Below, piece after piece: positions 19,240 through 30,380 of a DNA stretch of 64,000 nt. The position numbers were made by a program, and so were the translations under genes. Source of the DNA: Tritrichomonas musculus (lineage: Eukaryota; Parabasalia; Tritrichomonadida; Tritrichomonadidae); the NCBI GenBank assembly GCA_039105265.1, contig JAPFFF010000003.1:5828001-5892000 (forward strand). The letters run 5' to 3'. Positions within the stretch are counted from its first letter, which is position 1. Each line of letters starts with the position of its first letter. The notes below the pieces were generated by a model. The model was given only the letters and a program-made list of their open reading frames with translations. It did no database searches and had not been told where the DNA came from.

Positions 19240-20745
19240 TCAATTTCAATTCATTTAATTTTATTCTCAAAAAATAAAACCCCCAGAAATTATTTTATTT
19301 TTTAATAACTTTGATGTAATTTGCAAATTCTTGTTTATCTTAGAAAAGAAACTATTAAAATGATTAATAACTGTAAAATTAACAATTTAATCAAATATAA
19401 TCATGTTTTGTAAGCTTTAAAATAAACCAATCATAATAGAATACCATATTAAAACAGGATTTCTTTGATTTTCCTTTCTCAATTAAAAATAATCAATTAA
19501 AAATAATCGTCATTATTGTTTTATTTTTAGATTTCGATCTTTGATGTTTCTTATGGAAAATGGAGTTTGGATATATACAATAATGACCTACAGATGATGC
19601 CATTATTACTGTTTCGATTAATCTTTTTTTGAAAATTCTTTATGAGCCAATAGGTCAAAATGAAAGTCTGCTTTGAATTCAAAAAGTTAGATAATATTTG
19701 ACATCCATTTTGAAAGAAAAATTTTGATAAACTAAATACAAATATCTTTTAACTTTATTAATTATTTCGTAAAAGCAAGAGATTTTCTAAATTTTATATT
19801 ATTTAAATTAAATAATTGGAATTTCTAGTCATAATGATTTTTACTAATATTTCTTTTTTTTTTTTTAACTTAAAAGATTCTCCTATAAATTTCAAATTCA
19901 TTTATTTTATAATGAATATTATGAAAAATAAACTTTAAAAATGAAATAAATATAAACTGTGTAAAATAATGTTCGGTTTCATACACTTTTCAATCAAGTT
20001 TATCATGTTAACAATCAAAATAATAAGATGATTATTATAAAAAAACATCAACAAAGAATTAAAAAATTGATAGTATAGATATTTTGAATATTTTTATCAA
20101 CAAAGAATTAAAAAATCGATCTATGTACTCAAATAATTGAATAAAAATATTCAAAAAAATGCAATTATAGAAAAATATTCAAAAAAATCAAGCTCTTGAT
20201 AGAACATCATTATGTAATAAGTAAGTTTAGTATTCTGCAGACCGGTATTATATTCTTGCCAAATGTACATTTCTTCCCATGCGCATCAATAGGATCGATA
20301 ATTCATATTTTTCTCTTGCTATGATCTTCTTTAGATTTATCAAAATCAAAAATAAAATTTCAATTCAATTATTTTTGAATGTTTTTGAATTGATTATTTT
20401 TGTCAATTTCAATTTTGAAAAAACATAACATTACAAATTTTAGTCAGCTCACAATATTTACAAACATATAAATTTTATACATCATTCAAAAGAAATTTAA
20501 CAAATAATTGAATGCTTTTAAAGATATTTCAATCAATTTAAAATTTAAAATTTCACAATTTTAAATGCTCAATATCTTACTACTTTTGATATTTAGCTAC
20601 AATAAGGGAAATAAAAAATGAAATAAAAAGAATCTTTTTTTCAAGAAAAAAAATAAAAAAGATTTCGTAAAAACAAATAATATTTACAAATATATATTAT
20701 AATACAAATAAAATCATATTACAAATAATTACAAAAAACACAGCA
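19240..20745. other. Long AT-rich spacer with short direct repeats
   Basis: About 1.5 kb without a gene between the Myb gene and the 3' end of a coiled-coil gene. It contains a tandem 14-bp repeat CAATTAAAAATAAT (19480-19493 and 19494-19507), a 21-bp direct repeat (see separate entry) and AAAATATTCAAAAAAAT repeated near 20145 and 20170. Confidence 0.6.
20047..20116. repeat. Two exact 21-bp direct repeats
   Basis: Copies at 20047-20067 and 20096-20116 both begin ATCAACAAAGAATTAAAAAA. They are 49 bp apart start to start. Function is unknown. Confidence 0.75.
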
Positions 20746-23715
20746 TCATGAACGATTCTCCTGGCTTCTTAGTAGAAGTGATGAAACAGCATCTTCAATT
20801 GATTGCCTTGGACCGAGTTGAAGTAATTCTCTAAGTCTCCATTCCATATCCATTAAACTGGATAATTTTTTACTAATATTTTGAATAAAAACTTCAAAAT
20901 TTGTCTCATCTAATTTTTCTTTTGTATTGAATAAGGAGCAAAATTGAGAAGCTATAAATCCCATTAAATTAACTTTAACTTCATGAAGCTTTTTACGGCA
21001 TTCTTCAAGTTGCGAATTGAAGGCAACTTCTTTGGAGAGTAAATCTGTTTTCATTTGAGATTCAAGTAATCTTTTTTGTCGCTCAAAATCAGCTTCGATT
21101 GTTTGTATTTTCATATTCAAAGAATGAATTTGAATTGAAAGTTCATCATTTTGAGATTTTAATGATTCATTTTGATTTTCAAGATCGTTGACTTGGTTTT
21201 GCTTTTTCTCTCTTTCTTCATTGTTTTCTTTGATCATTTTCTGAATTAATGCCTTATATCGTTTTTCTTTTTGTTTAAAAACTTCTCGGTCAGATTGAAT
21301 AATATCATGGAATCTTCGAATTTTTTCTTCTGATTGAGTTTTTATTTGTTGGATTTCTTGATTCTTTTCATCATTTTTCTGACTTAAATGTTGAATTGAT
21401 TTCTGAAGTTGGTTTATTTCTGTTTTTAACTCAACTTTTGATTCCTCAGTTTTTTCTCTCAATTTTGTTACTTCTTGAACTTTTTCTGATAACACGTTAT
21501 TCTGACGTTCAAACTCTGCAATTTTTGCTTCAAATTCAACCGATGCGTTATGCATTTTTTGTTCATCAATAGCTGATTTTTCTTCACTTTTTGATTGAAT
21601 TGAAGAAATTTCAATCTGAAGAGATTGAATTGTTTTATGTGATTTATCAATTTCACTTTTAAGTTGATTATTTTCTTTTTGTCTTTTTGAAAGACTTGTT
21701 TGGAATTCTTTTTCTTTAATTTTATGAGATTTTAATAAATCAGCAATTTTTATTTTATGGGATTCGAGGTTCTCTTTCAATTTCTGAATTTTTCTATTCA
21801 ATTTTTCCACTTTTTCTTTGGCCTTTATCAAATTGTCAGCATTCATAAAAACTAAAAAGTCAATCATTTCTGATTCATAATTGCGGACTTTTTGATCGTT
21901 CTTTTTTATTTCAATTTTTAGGTTTGAAACGTAGTTATCAAGATCTCTTTGTAAAGCTTCGTCAGTAAAAATATTTGAGTAATCTTTCTCAAATATATTG
22001 CTTAAGTATTTAACAAACAATGACTCATTTGTTTCCATATCAAAAATCTTCTGTTTAATTGACTCAATTTCGTTATTAACTCTTTCATCTTTCTTTTGGT
22101 ACCACTCCATGATAATTGAAAAAATATGCTTTAATTTAGATGGCGTCTGAAGTGTCTGATTATCTGAAATTTTTGTTATCATTTCAGCTAAGTCGTTTGG
22201 AAAAGTGCCAACCGCCCAAGTTGTCAAAGGAAGAAGAGATGTTTCATTAATTGGTTCTGATGAAACAACCAGCTTTTTTTGTGCAATAATTAATTCATTT
22301 TCTAAATTTTTATTCTTATTTAAAATTTCATTCACTTTTGATTCGAGGGAAGTAATTTTTGACTCATTTTGAGTAACAGTATTCAAAAGTTCATCTCTTT
22401 CATTTTTTACATCAAAAAATTCATTTTTTTGAGCTTCCATTTCAACTGTTGAATGTTCAAAAGCTGCCTTTAATTTTGCATTTTCAGTAGTTTTATCTTT
22501 GAGTAAATTAACGTATTTTTTTAATTGAATTGCAATTTCGTTATTTTTCTTGTTAATTTCTGAAATATCTTTATCTTTGGTTTCAATTTCTTTCTTTAAT
22601 TTGTAAATTTGTTCAACATTTTTATTGTTTTCTGCTGTTAACGAATCTATTGATTTTTCAAGGTCTGTCACTTTTTCTTTCAAACTTTTCGCTGTGTTTT
22701 TGAAAAATTTTAGTTGATTTAATAAAATTGGAACTTGCGTTTTTAACTTTTCATTAGAATCTTCAGCTTGATTTAATTTCACAGTTAAGCTATTTATATT
22801 TTCGTTATGATGAAGAGATTCATTTAGTTGCTTGGCTTCAAATTCATGAGTAATGCAATGAATTTTTGTTTTTAAACGAGCATTTTCTTGAATAGCTAGA
22901 TCTTTTGTTTGAGACATCTCATTCATTTGATTAGTTTGGCGATCAACTTTATTTCGCAATTCTTCAAATTGTGATAAATATTCTTTCTCTTTTAAACTAA
23001 AATCATTCTGCATCATTTCAATAGTCCTTTTCAGGTCTTCAATGATTTGTTCATATGATTTTCGATCTTTTTTAGATTTGTTTTTTAATTTCGAAATTGT
23101 ATTTTCATATGATTGTAGTTCAATTGAAAAATTTATATCATTGATTTGATTTTCTATCTTGCTTTCTGCTTTTTTATCAGGCTCCTCAATTTTAGGTTGA
23201 TTCAAGAATAAAATTAAATCATCATTTGAGTTAATTTCAGAATTAAAATAATTACTCAACGACTGACACATTTTTTGATTTTCTAGTTGACACTCGTTAA
23301 ATTTGACTTCTAAAAATTGAGATTTTTGTTCAAGAGATTTAATGGTTTCATTATTTTTTTTAATTACATCAGAAAATTCGTTTTCTTTATCAGAAGCTTG
23401 ATTTTTTAAGTCTTGGTTTTCTTTTTCAAATGATAAGCGTAAATTGTTACGTTCTATTTCAAAATTATTTTGAAGCTCTTGATTTGATTGAATAATAATC
23501 TGTAAACGATTCATTAGATCTTCTTTTTCATCTTTTAATTTATGAATAGTAGATGAAAGTTCCGAGTTTTTTTTGTATGATTCTTCAAGAGTTTGAGATA
23601 AAGAAAATGTTTTTTCAAATTGTGACTTAAGAGACGAGAGTTCGTTGTTTAGATTTTCGTTGGCTTGACGGAGTTTCTGATTTTCTTCAAAATAATTGGT
23701 ATTATCGTTATTCAT
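20746..23715 (-). CDS. Long coiled-coil protein
   Basis: A 989-residue protein that is almost all heptad-rich coiled coil (Glu, Lys, Gln, Asn, Leu) from about residue 10 to 910. A less charged break lies near residues 480-545 (SSEPINETSLLPLTTWAVGTF, then ISDNQTLQTPSKLKHIFSII). A short conserved-looking C-terminal block follows (AEFNSQLEECRKKLHEV..., ending WRLRELLQLGPRQSIEDAVSSLLLRSQ). This is the style of cytoskeletal, basal-body or Golgi tether proteins in protists. I do not recognise a family. It is divergent from the SCAR-like gene, with 148 bp between the two start codons. Confidence 0.8.
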   Translation of the reverse strand: MNNDNTNYFEENQKLRQANENLNNELSSLKSQFEKTFSLSQTLEESYKKNSELSSTIHKLKDEKEDLMNRLQIIIQSNQELQNNFEIERNNLRLSFEKENQDLKNQASDKENEFSDVIKKNNETIKSLEQKSQFLEVKFNECQLENQKMCQSLSNYFNSEINSNDDLILFLNQPKIEEPDKKAESKIENQINDINFSIELQSYENTISKLKNKSKKDRKSYEQIIEDLKRTIEMMQNDFSLKEKEYLSQFEELRNKVDRQTNQMNEMSQTKDLAIQENARLKTKIHCITHEFEAKQLNESLHHNENINSLTVKLNQAEDSNEKLKTQVPILLNQLKFFKNTAKSLKEKVTDLEKSIDSLTAENNKNVEQIYKLKKEIETKDKDISEINKKNNEIAIQLKKYVNLLKDKTTENAKLKAAFEHSTVEMEAQKNEFFDVKNERDELLNTVTQNESKITSLESKVNEILNKNKNLENELIIAQKKLVVSSEPINETSLLPLTTWAVGTFPNDLAEMITKISDNQTLQTPSKLKHIFSIIMEWYQKKDERVNNEIESIKQKIFDMETNESLFVKYLSNIFEKDYSNIFTDEALQRDLDNYVSNLKIEIKKNDQKVRNYESEMIDFLVFMNADNLIKAKEKVEKLNRKIQKLKENLESHKIKIADLLKSHKIKEKEFQTSLSKRQKENNQLKSEIDKSHKTIQSLQIEISSIQSKSEEKSAIDEQKMHNASVEFEAKIAEFERQNNVLSEKVQEVTKLREKTEESKVELKTEINQLQKSIQHLSQKNDEKNQEIQQIKTQSEEKIRRFHDIIQSDREVFKQKEKRYKALIQKMIKENNEEREKKQNQVNDLENQNESLKSQNDELSIQIHSLNMKIQTIEADFERQKRLLESQMKTDLLSKEVAFNSQLEECRKKLHEVKVNLMGFIASQFCSLFNTKEKLDETNFEVFIQNISKKLSSLMDMEWRLRELLQLGPRQSIEDAVSSLLLRSQENRS

Positions 23716-23863
23716 TTGAGATCATTCAAGAACTAAAATTGTACGTTAAAAAAAAATCAGATTATAAAGAATTTAAAAAGTTAGATTTTTAATGTTAATA
23801 AATTTTTTTTTAAAACGTTAACTCATGAATTTCATACCTTAATTTTGGCAAAATTATAAACTA

Positions 23864-24859
23864 ATGTTTCCTGCATTTGCACTTCCATCATTTTCAGATA
23901 ATACATCGCAAGAATTGTTTAATGATGATAATAAATCTAATTTGGAAAATAATATCGCGGGCAGTTACTCTTTTGGATTATATTCTCAATTATCAGAAAT
24001 ATTACATCTTTCTAAAATGATTTTTCAAGATATTTTAGACGAATTTTCTATTATAGAAAACAAATTTGGTGCAATTAAATCACATCTTAAATCTTTTCAA
24101 TCAACTGCATCTAAAACTATAGATGAAAATCTTCAGACTGAGCCTGAAGAATTTTTAAAAGACGAATGCAATAATATTACCGGAAGTGAAAAAGATAAAA
24201 ATATATTAAATATTTCATTAAAAAATCGTATTATTGATTACTCGATGTCAAAAGCAAATGATCAACAACAAATTTCATTGGAGCTATGGAAAGATGTGAT
24301 TGAAAATTATGAAGAATACGAGCATACCGTATCAGATCCTTCAGTATTTCAAGATATGTTATATGCAGAAATGGAAAAACAATATTCTGAAGAATATAAA
24401 AAGAAAATGCAAAAAAAGCAAGTCAAACAGAAAAAAGATGATACTTCAAAGCCTCTATCACATTTGATTGCAATTAAAACAAAAAATCCTACAACCTACA
24501 GCCAATTTTTATCTCATCCTCCACCTCGTGGCCAAACAGATAATTGGAGAAATCAAAATCAAAATATAGAGAAAGTTTCATCAGAACAAGAGATAACTCC
24601 AGAAGAAAACACAAAATGCAATCCACTCCCACCATCTGAAGTTTTAAACAATGATAAATATAAAGAAAATAAAAGGCATTTGAGGAAAGTCGAACAATCT
24701 AAACAAATTTTGAATTCAGATAATTCTAACGTTAACTTATCTCTAAATGATTTTGAAAAATTGGCTTCTAATATAAGTGAAATCAGAGATTATTTAAATG
24801 TTGATGAAAGTTCTGATGACGATGACGAACAAAATTTGTCTTCTTCTTCTTCTTTCTAA
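23864..24859 (+). CDS. Divergent SCAR/WAVE-like protein
   Basis: A 331-residue protein. Residues 36-85 (SFGLYSQLSEILHLSKMIFQ onward) resemble the N-terminal helical SCAR homology domain that packs into the WAVE regulatory complex. Residues 158-190 (DPSVFQDMLYAEMEKQYSEE, then a Lys-rich stretch) resemble the DPSYFFDLWKEKM..RKHRKEKK block that follows it in WAVE proteins. In that family the complex recruits Arp2/3 to the membrane to build branched actin. Here the usual C-terminal VCA is not evident: there is no clear WH2 motif, no long polyproline and no terminal acidic Trp. The tail is DESSDDDDEQ followed by Ser. Assignment is from motif resemblance only. Either it is an unusual SCAR or a related scaffold. 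Confidence 0.5.
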   Translation: MFPAFALPSFSDNTSQELFNDDNKSNLENNIAGSYSFGLYSQLSEILHLSKMIFQDILDEFSIIENKFGAIKSHLKSFQSTASKTIDENLQTEPEEFLKDECNNITGSEKDKNILNISLKNRIIDYSMSKANDQQQISLELWKDVIENYEEYEHTVSDPSVFQDMLYAEMEKQYSEEYKKKMQKKQVKQKKDDTSKPLSHLIAIKTKNPTTYSQFLSHPPPRGQTDNWRNQNQNIEKVSSEQEITPEENTKCNPLPPSEVLNNDKYKENKRHLRKVEQSKQILNSDNSNVNLSLNDFEKLASNISEIRDYLNVDESSDDDDEQNLSSSSSF

Positions 24860-25012
24860 TATCCTAAAATGTAATGAGGCGATATTTTTAGTTAATATAA
24901 AAAAAATTGTCAATATTATCATATCCATCATATTTTTTTTAAAACATCTTTTTAAAAAAGAAAATAATAATATAAACAGTAAAATGATGGTGGAAGATTA
25001 AAAAAAAAAAAA

Positions 25013-26572
25013 TCATTGATACTTAGCAGGCAAAGATGGTAGAAGAACTGGAACTTCCATACCAACTTCATCGAAAATCCTATTATTTTGAATAAAGTAT
25101 TCAATATCGGTCATGAAAGTTGGAACTTCAGGGTCTTTAACTAGTTTTAGAAGTTGCTGTTCTGTAATCTTTTTCTCTTCTTCTTCGTTCACTTTGGACA
25201 ATGTTTGGAAAAGCCAGTCACCTTTTAAGTTTAGTTCTTTAATAGCATTTTTATTCTGAAGATATCTTGCTGGATCTGATACAACTTTAGATATTGACGT
25301 CATATAAGGAAAATCTACATTTGGGAAGTTTTGTGTATATTTCTTAAAATTGAAATTGATTTCAATTGAACCTGCAATCCAACTTGTAGCAACGTAATAA
25401 TCGATTGCATTATATATATATGTTTTAAGCTGCTCCCAAATTCTTGATGGTATCTGTGCATTATTGAAAAGATTTTCATTTTTTGTAATTATCATTTTAA
25501 TTCGGCTTGGCAGCATGCACTTTTGCTGAATTGTTTCATTGAATTTTTTCAATAAATAATGCAATGCATCTTTTTCGACAACCTTAAAAGCATTGACAAT
25601 GGTAATCATTCTGTTTTTGTAATTTTTAGAAATATAACTAGAAACAAAACAGGTGGCAGCAATAATATGGATTAAAACTGGGTAATCAGTAGAAGGATCT
25701 GCGATTTGATATGCCATTAAACCACAAATATCAACAAGAGGCATTTCAAGATAAGTAAAATCGCTTTTAACTTTTGTATATTGCTGAACTGAGTTACAAA
25801 TGCAAATTGCTAATATAGGAAAAATTTGGTCTTTATGATCTTGATTTTTCCTGTCATTTAGTACCACAATTTCATTTTTGATGCTGATATATTGTGGTGG
25901 ATCCATTAGCATGACGACTATTTTCTGAATAAAAGTTGAATAAAAATCAATGTCTTTAGCAATATTATGAATATGATGATTAAGAATTTCAAGTTCACCA
26001 ATAGAGGATTCAGTTGCTCTGCAATTTACGAGCGACTCAATTTGACTGAAAAAACCTTCAGAACCCCAAAAATTAGATGGCTTTTCTGGTGAAAAAATGG
26101 TTGGTTTTAATCGTTTTAAAAGTGATGAATATTGTGAAACATTTGGAGGATCACGAATATCTAAAGATGGTTGAGTAATATCTTCTTCAGGAAGTACATC
26201 GAATGTAAAGTGAATTTTGAAAACGCCGATTTCTGTTGATATCTCGCTAATATTATCATTTTTTGCTCCATCAAAAACGTCAGTTGGAACTTTAGTATTA
26301 ATTTCACCTAAATGATTAATTGCACCACGAATAGATTTTGTTTTCAGCTGAAAGGTAGCAAATTCACTTTGAACTCGTGATGCATGAATTGTGAATGATT
26401 TATCTATTTGAACTGTTCCTTTAACCATATGAAAAAGCTGTGAAGATCCATTTAAATCTTCGCTATGCCATATTATAAAAACGCATGAAGGAGAATTGAT
26501 TGGGATTTCGAGTGATTTGATTGTAGCTTTGATTTTTAAAAGGCTTGTGGGAAATACACTAGCTTTTTTCAT
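25013..26572 (-). CDS. C2-like N-terminus protein, unknown C-terminal domain
   Basis: A 519-residue protein. Residues 1-135 look like an NT-C2-type beta sandwich (LLKIKATIKSLEIPINSPSC..FIIWHSED, then TFQLKTKSIRGAINHLGEI), a module that places proteins at membranes. The rest is helical (residues 180-510); its organisation is a little like the dilute/DIL cargo-binding region of myosin V-type and afadin-type proteins, but I cannot confirm that. It is convergent with the SCAR-like gene, with 153 bp between stops that end in an A-run at 25001-25012. A trafficking or membrane role is inference only. Confidence 0.65.
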   Translation of the reverse strand: MKKASVFPTSLLKIKATIKSLEIPINSPSCVFIIWHSEDLNGSSQLFHMVKGTVQIDKSFTIHASRVQSEFATFQLKTKSIRGAINHLGEINTKVPTDVFDGAKNDNISEISTEIGVFKIHFTFDVLPEEDITQPSLDIRDPPNVSQYSSLLKRLKPTIFSPEKPSNFWGSEGFFSQIESLVNCRATESSIGELEILNHHIHNIAKDIDFYSTFIQKIVVMLMDPPQYISIKNEIVVLNDRKNQDHKDQIFPILAICICNSVQQYTKVKSDFTYLEMPLVDICGLMAYQIADPSTDYPVLIHIIAATCFVSSYISKNYKNRMITIVNAFKVVEKDALHYLLKKFNETIQQKCMLPSRIKMIITKNENLFNNAQIPSRIWEQLKTYIYNAIDYYVATSWIAGSIEINFNFKKYTQNFPNVDFPYMTSISKVVSDPARYLQNKNAIKELNLKGDWLFQTLSKVNEEEEKKITEQQLLKLVKDPEVPTFMTDIEYFIQNNRIFDEVGMEVPVLLPSLPAKYQ

Positions 26573-26977
26573 ATTGAGATAAAATCTTTATTCAAAAAAT
26601 TTATTTTGAATAGAAAATGTTTTTTTTTTTTGAGAAGATTTTATTGCCTAGAAAAAAAGCAATGATCTTGTTAACAAGACTTTTATTACATCTATTATAA
26701 CATTCTTTGTGCTTATGATTTTATCTGCAAAATAATGCAAATTTGATTCGAAAGTTTATTTTGATTTAATCTTAATAAAACATTAGAAATTGATGCGCCA
26801 TTGACTTGATTTATAAAATTAGTGCTTGATTTCATATATTTCAAAAATTAAAAGAGTGTGAGTTGCTTAGAAACGATATTTATTTCAAACAATTAAATAT
26901 AATTTAAATGATACGAAAACGTATATTTCAATACTATTTTCGATCAAATAAGTGTGCATATGTATTATAAAGATAAT
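26573..26977. other. AT-rich spacer, no gene seen
   Basis: It separates two minus-strand genes and must hold the promoter of the gene ending at 25013. No other feature is visible. Confidence 0.6.
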
Positions 26978-28420
26978 TTAAAGTAGTTCTGACAAACTTT
27001 TCAAGCTTGAAAGATTGAGAGAGCAATTTTTCCAGCAAAAATCGATATAATTATCATCATCACTTGACTCATCACAAATGAGAACATCATTTGGCATCTT
27101 TGAGCAGTCAAATCTCATAGGAATGAATGGTATGGTAGAATCAGTTGAGGTATTATCAGGAAATTTTTTCTGAACTTCGTTTGAATCTAAATTAGATTTC
27201 AAAAGTTTAGTTTGCTCGATAAAATGATGTTCTTCAATGTCCATTCGCGTTAAAGAAGGCGTTGTATTCATAAATGCATCAAGTGGATCTTTGAAACATG
27301 AACTATTATGGATTTCTTTCTGTAATTGAAAGTATTTTGAACTTCGACATAGTCTATTTGAATTCTCAGAATTTGAATCAAACAAATCGTAAGATTCTTC
27401 GTCAATCAGTAGATTTTTTTCAATGATTGGATTTGTTGCAAAAGTGAAAAAATTGAATGTGAATTCAATATGGATGGCACAGGCAATGACATAGCGGTCT
27501 GGCTCTTTTTGGAAGTGAAGCGAAGGTAATACACGACCGTTTGTGAAGGCTATTGTTGATTTCACGTGAATGTCTTGATCAATATTATCTAACTTTTTGA
27601 GAAATGCTTTTTTATCAAATTTAACAGATAATTTGGATTTAGATCCATCTTTTGGCACGAGTTTGTTGTCTGAACAAGTGGTAAGTTTTTCATTTGTAAA
27701 ATGAATTTCATTATCATTTTCATTTGTTTTTTTGTCATTATCTATATTATTAACAATATTAATACTTGCATTTATTTTTTTCTTCGGCGATTTTGATCGA
27801 TTCACACATCCTGAATGAGATTTTGATAAAATTTTTCGTGTTGAAACAATTGAACCATATGAAAGTGATATTTGGCTTCCTTTTGATGGCTTTCTTTGTA
27901 ACTGAATTGTGTCGATTTGAGTTATTGTTAAAGGATCAATCATGCTTGGAGTTTGTGAATCAGGCATTTGTATCTTAAGTTGTTTTTGCGTTTGAGAAAA
28001 ATTCGGAATAAACATATGCGATCCAGATGTTGACAACGATGTACCATTTCGAGATGGACGAATCACTGATGTTGTTGTTGAAGCTCGTTTAGATTCTTGA
28101 GATGAATGCAGTTTTTGAGTATCAATTTTTGGAATTGGAGTGATTTCTTGATCACATATTTTTCGTTTTCTTTTCCCAACAATAGGAGTTTTTGAAATTC
28201 TTTTAGGCTTACAAATTGGCTGAACATCAAGGGATAACATTGAACCAAAAAAATCTTCTTCTGAAATATCAAATTCATTGGCTGAAATATTAGCTTCATT
28301 TCTTGACTTTTGTGGTGCTGTTTTAGGAAAATTCCTATGATAATAAGACGATTTAAAAGTTGAATTTTCATGAAAATTTTGTTTATTTCGATTAAATTGC
28401 TGAGATTGATGATGATTCAT
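26978..28420 (-). CDS. Unrecognised Ser/Asn-rich protein
   Basis: About 480 residues, starting at ATG 28420; the open frame extends a little upstream to a GTG but a eukaryotic start should be the ATG. The N-terminal half is Ser/Thr/Lys/Asn-rich and probably disordered. Basic clusters such as GKRKRK and SKSPKKK could act as nuclear localisation signals. A more ordered stretch near residues 290-320 (VLPSLHFQKEPDRYVIACAIHIEF) is followed by an acidic C-terminus (LICDESSDDDNYIDF). I recognise no domain. Confidence 0.7.
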   Translation of the reverse strand: MNHHQSQQFNRNKQNFHENSTFKSSYYHRNFPKTAPQKSRNEANISANEFDISEEDFFGSMLSLDVQPICKPKRISKTPIVGKRKRKICDQEITPIPKIDTQKLHSSQESKRASTTTSVIRPSRNGTSLSTSGSHMFIPNFSQTQKQLKIQMPDSQTPSMIDPLTITQIDTIQLQRKPSKGSQISLSYGSIVSTRKILSKSHSGCVNRSKSPKKKINASINIVNNIDNDKKTNENDNEIHFTNEKLTTCSDNKLVPKDGSKSKLSVKFDKKAFLKKLDNIDQDIHVKSTIAFTNGRVLPSLHFQKEPDRYVIACAIHIEFTFNFFTFATNPIIEKNLLIDEESYDLFDSNSENSNRLCRSSKYFQLQKEIHNSSCFKDPLDAFMNTTPSLTRMDIEEHHFIEQTKLLKSNLDSNEVQKKFPDNTSTDSTIPFIPMRFDCSKMPNDVLICDESSDDDNYIDFCWKNCSLNLSSLKSLSELL

Positions 28421-29297
28421 GGTAAATCTGGTTGTATTTAAATACTTATTATGCACGAAATCCGAACAAATATTTGAATTACAAAAAACTCGTTTTTTAT
28501 TTTGAATAAATTATTTCATAATTGTAAGAGTATATATGATTTTCTAAAGAAATTCAATAAATTTTCAAATACCTTTTTACAACTTTATAACTTGATATAA
28601 AAAGAAATAATAATGAATATTTGATTATAAATATTATTGATCATTTGTGATATCACATATTCAATAAATTTGGACAATATAAATGAAAATGAGAATGAAA
28701 TGCGCTAAAAGTTAACAAAATAAACATTAATGGACAATTATTCAAATCAAAAAATCAGACTTAAGCATTAGCATATCCCAATATCATTCAAAACAAATTA
28801 ATATATTTAATACTTTGATATTGTTAAGAAAGCCAACAAATTACTTCATATGAAATAGAATTGCTATCGGTTAAAATCATATTCACTTAAAATGACTTAA
28901 ATTTTATTTACAATTGTAAATAAACAATTCTATTTCATATCTACAACTTCAACCTCATTAATTTCACTAATAATACTTTTCACTTTACATCGTTAGGCTT
29001 CAAAATAATAGAATTAAAATGCAGTAATTGTTTTTTTTTTTTTAAAAAAAAGAAACTTTTTTGTATACTCCAACATCTGTTAAATCACTGCAGAATAGAC
29101 AGTATAGACTCTAAAAATATAGATCTGGAGCCTAACAATATAGAGAAAAAGATCAATTGAGTCAGTAATTATTCTCTCGACTTTCTAAGTCTAATTTTTT
29201 GATCGATTTATAAATAATAACTTAAGTTTTAAAAAGTTTCAACCGATTTTTTTTAAGGTAACATAACCTTGATAAATTTGGCCATTTATAAAATCAA
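28421..29297. other. Intergenic region between divergent genes
   Basis: About 880 bp of AT-rich DNA that must contain two promoters. It has a T/A-run hairpin-like stretch at about 29030-29050. No gene is seen. Confidence 0.6.
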
Positions 29298-30380
29298 ATG
29301 CTTGGATTTTTAGTATTTTTCTTTGCATTTCTTTCCAAATGTAAAGAATCAGAACTTCCTTTTGAAAATGATGACGACATTGAAAATGATGATGAACAAG
29401 CAACTTTTGAAGACGATGCTGACCAAGATCAATTTGATCAAGATGATGAACCATTATCGGATGATGAAATTAAAAAAAATGAGAAAGATATCAAATCGTC
29501 ACCTACTCCGGCACCAGCCCCAGTTAAAATTCCAATTAAAGATTTAATTGGCAAAATGGAGTATATTGTTGTAGCTGGAATGGTTTTTTCTTTGATTTTT
29601 TTCATGATTGGACGAAGATACGTTTCGAAACAAGTTTCTATTGCATATGAAGCATTTTCTCCAATAATTCGTAAATACTTTGCTGTTATGCCACGTAATT
29701 TTTCAGAGAAAAACTATCATGATTATGTTATTTATTTTAGTGGCCGAACTGGATATGTTGGCGGCGTTTGCGAGGTCCATGTACGTAGATGCTGCGATAT
29801 ATTTGGATTTGTTTTTGGTATTTTAACAGGTGACCACAATACAATCAAGTTTGATTTGTTATTAAATCCAAAATATAAGCCATCTGGCGATCTAACAATT
29901 GCAAAAGAACGCCCTCTTGAATTTCATGAAGACCTCAAATTGAAAGAGATTCCACTCTCTCATCACTTAAAATGCTTTACAGATTTTGGAAAAGAAAGGC
30001 ACCCCTATCTTAACCTAATTAATTCTTATATGGCAAATAGTAAATCCGTTGAGTTTATCGAAATTACAAATGGAAACCGCTTTGAATATAGCGAGCAATC
30101 TGACTGGGTTGCACATTTTGAATTTCGTGTAATTGGTAATTGGAACGATTTTATCAATGATGAACTTATCAAATTTGTTATGGATCTTTCAGATAAATTT
30201 ACATCTGCTCAATTTTCATATGAAGTTCAATCTGCAAATGAAAGAGTTCGTAATAAAATTGAAAAAGATAAGAATCCAGAACCAGAAAAGCAATTAACTA
30301 AAGAAGAAGAAGCAAAATTGGAAAAGAGGAAAGAAAGAAGAGAACAGAATAAATTTAAACCTAAATTTAAAGCGGGTTAA
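29298..30380 (+). CDS. CCDC47-like ER membrane protein (PAT complex / multipass translocon)
   Basis: A 360-residue protein with an N-terminal signal peptide (residues 1-15, LGFLVFFFAFLS), an acidic lumenal segment (22-60), one transmembrane helix (about 88-104, IVVAGMVFSLIFFMIG) and a cytosolic domain. The block YHDYVIYFSGRTGYVGG...FDLLLNPKY matches the DUF1682/CCDC47 signature (NLWCSGRVCCEGMLIQL in the human protein). The C-terminal tail is a Lys/Arg/Glu helix (KEEEAKLEKRKERREQNKFK), also typical of CCDC47. In animals CCDC47 joins Asterix in the PAT complex, which helps multipass proteins insert into the ER membrane. It is shorter than the human protein (483 residues), mainly through a shorter lumenal part. 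The stop reads TAAA. Confidence 0.8.
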   Translation: MLGFLVFFFAFLSKCKESELPFENDDDIENDDEQATFEDDADQDQFDQDDEPLSDDEIKKNEKDIKSSPTPAPAPVKIPIKDLIGKMEYIVVAGMVFSLIFFMIGRRYVSKQVSIAYEAFSPIIRKYFAVMPRNFSEKNYHDYVIYFSGRTGYVGGVCEVHVRRCCDIFGFVFGILTGDHNTIKFDLLLNPKYKPSGDLTIAKERPLEFHEDLKLKEIPLSHHLKCFTDFGKERHPYLNLINSYMANSKSVEFIEITNGNRFEYSEQSDWVAHFEFRVIGNWNDFINDELIKFVMDLSDKFTSAQFSYEVQSANERVRNKIEKDKNPEPEKQLTKEEEAKLEKRKERREQNKFKPKFKAG

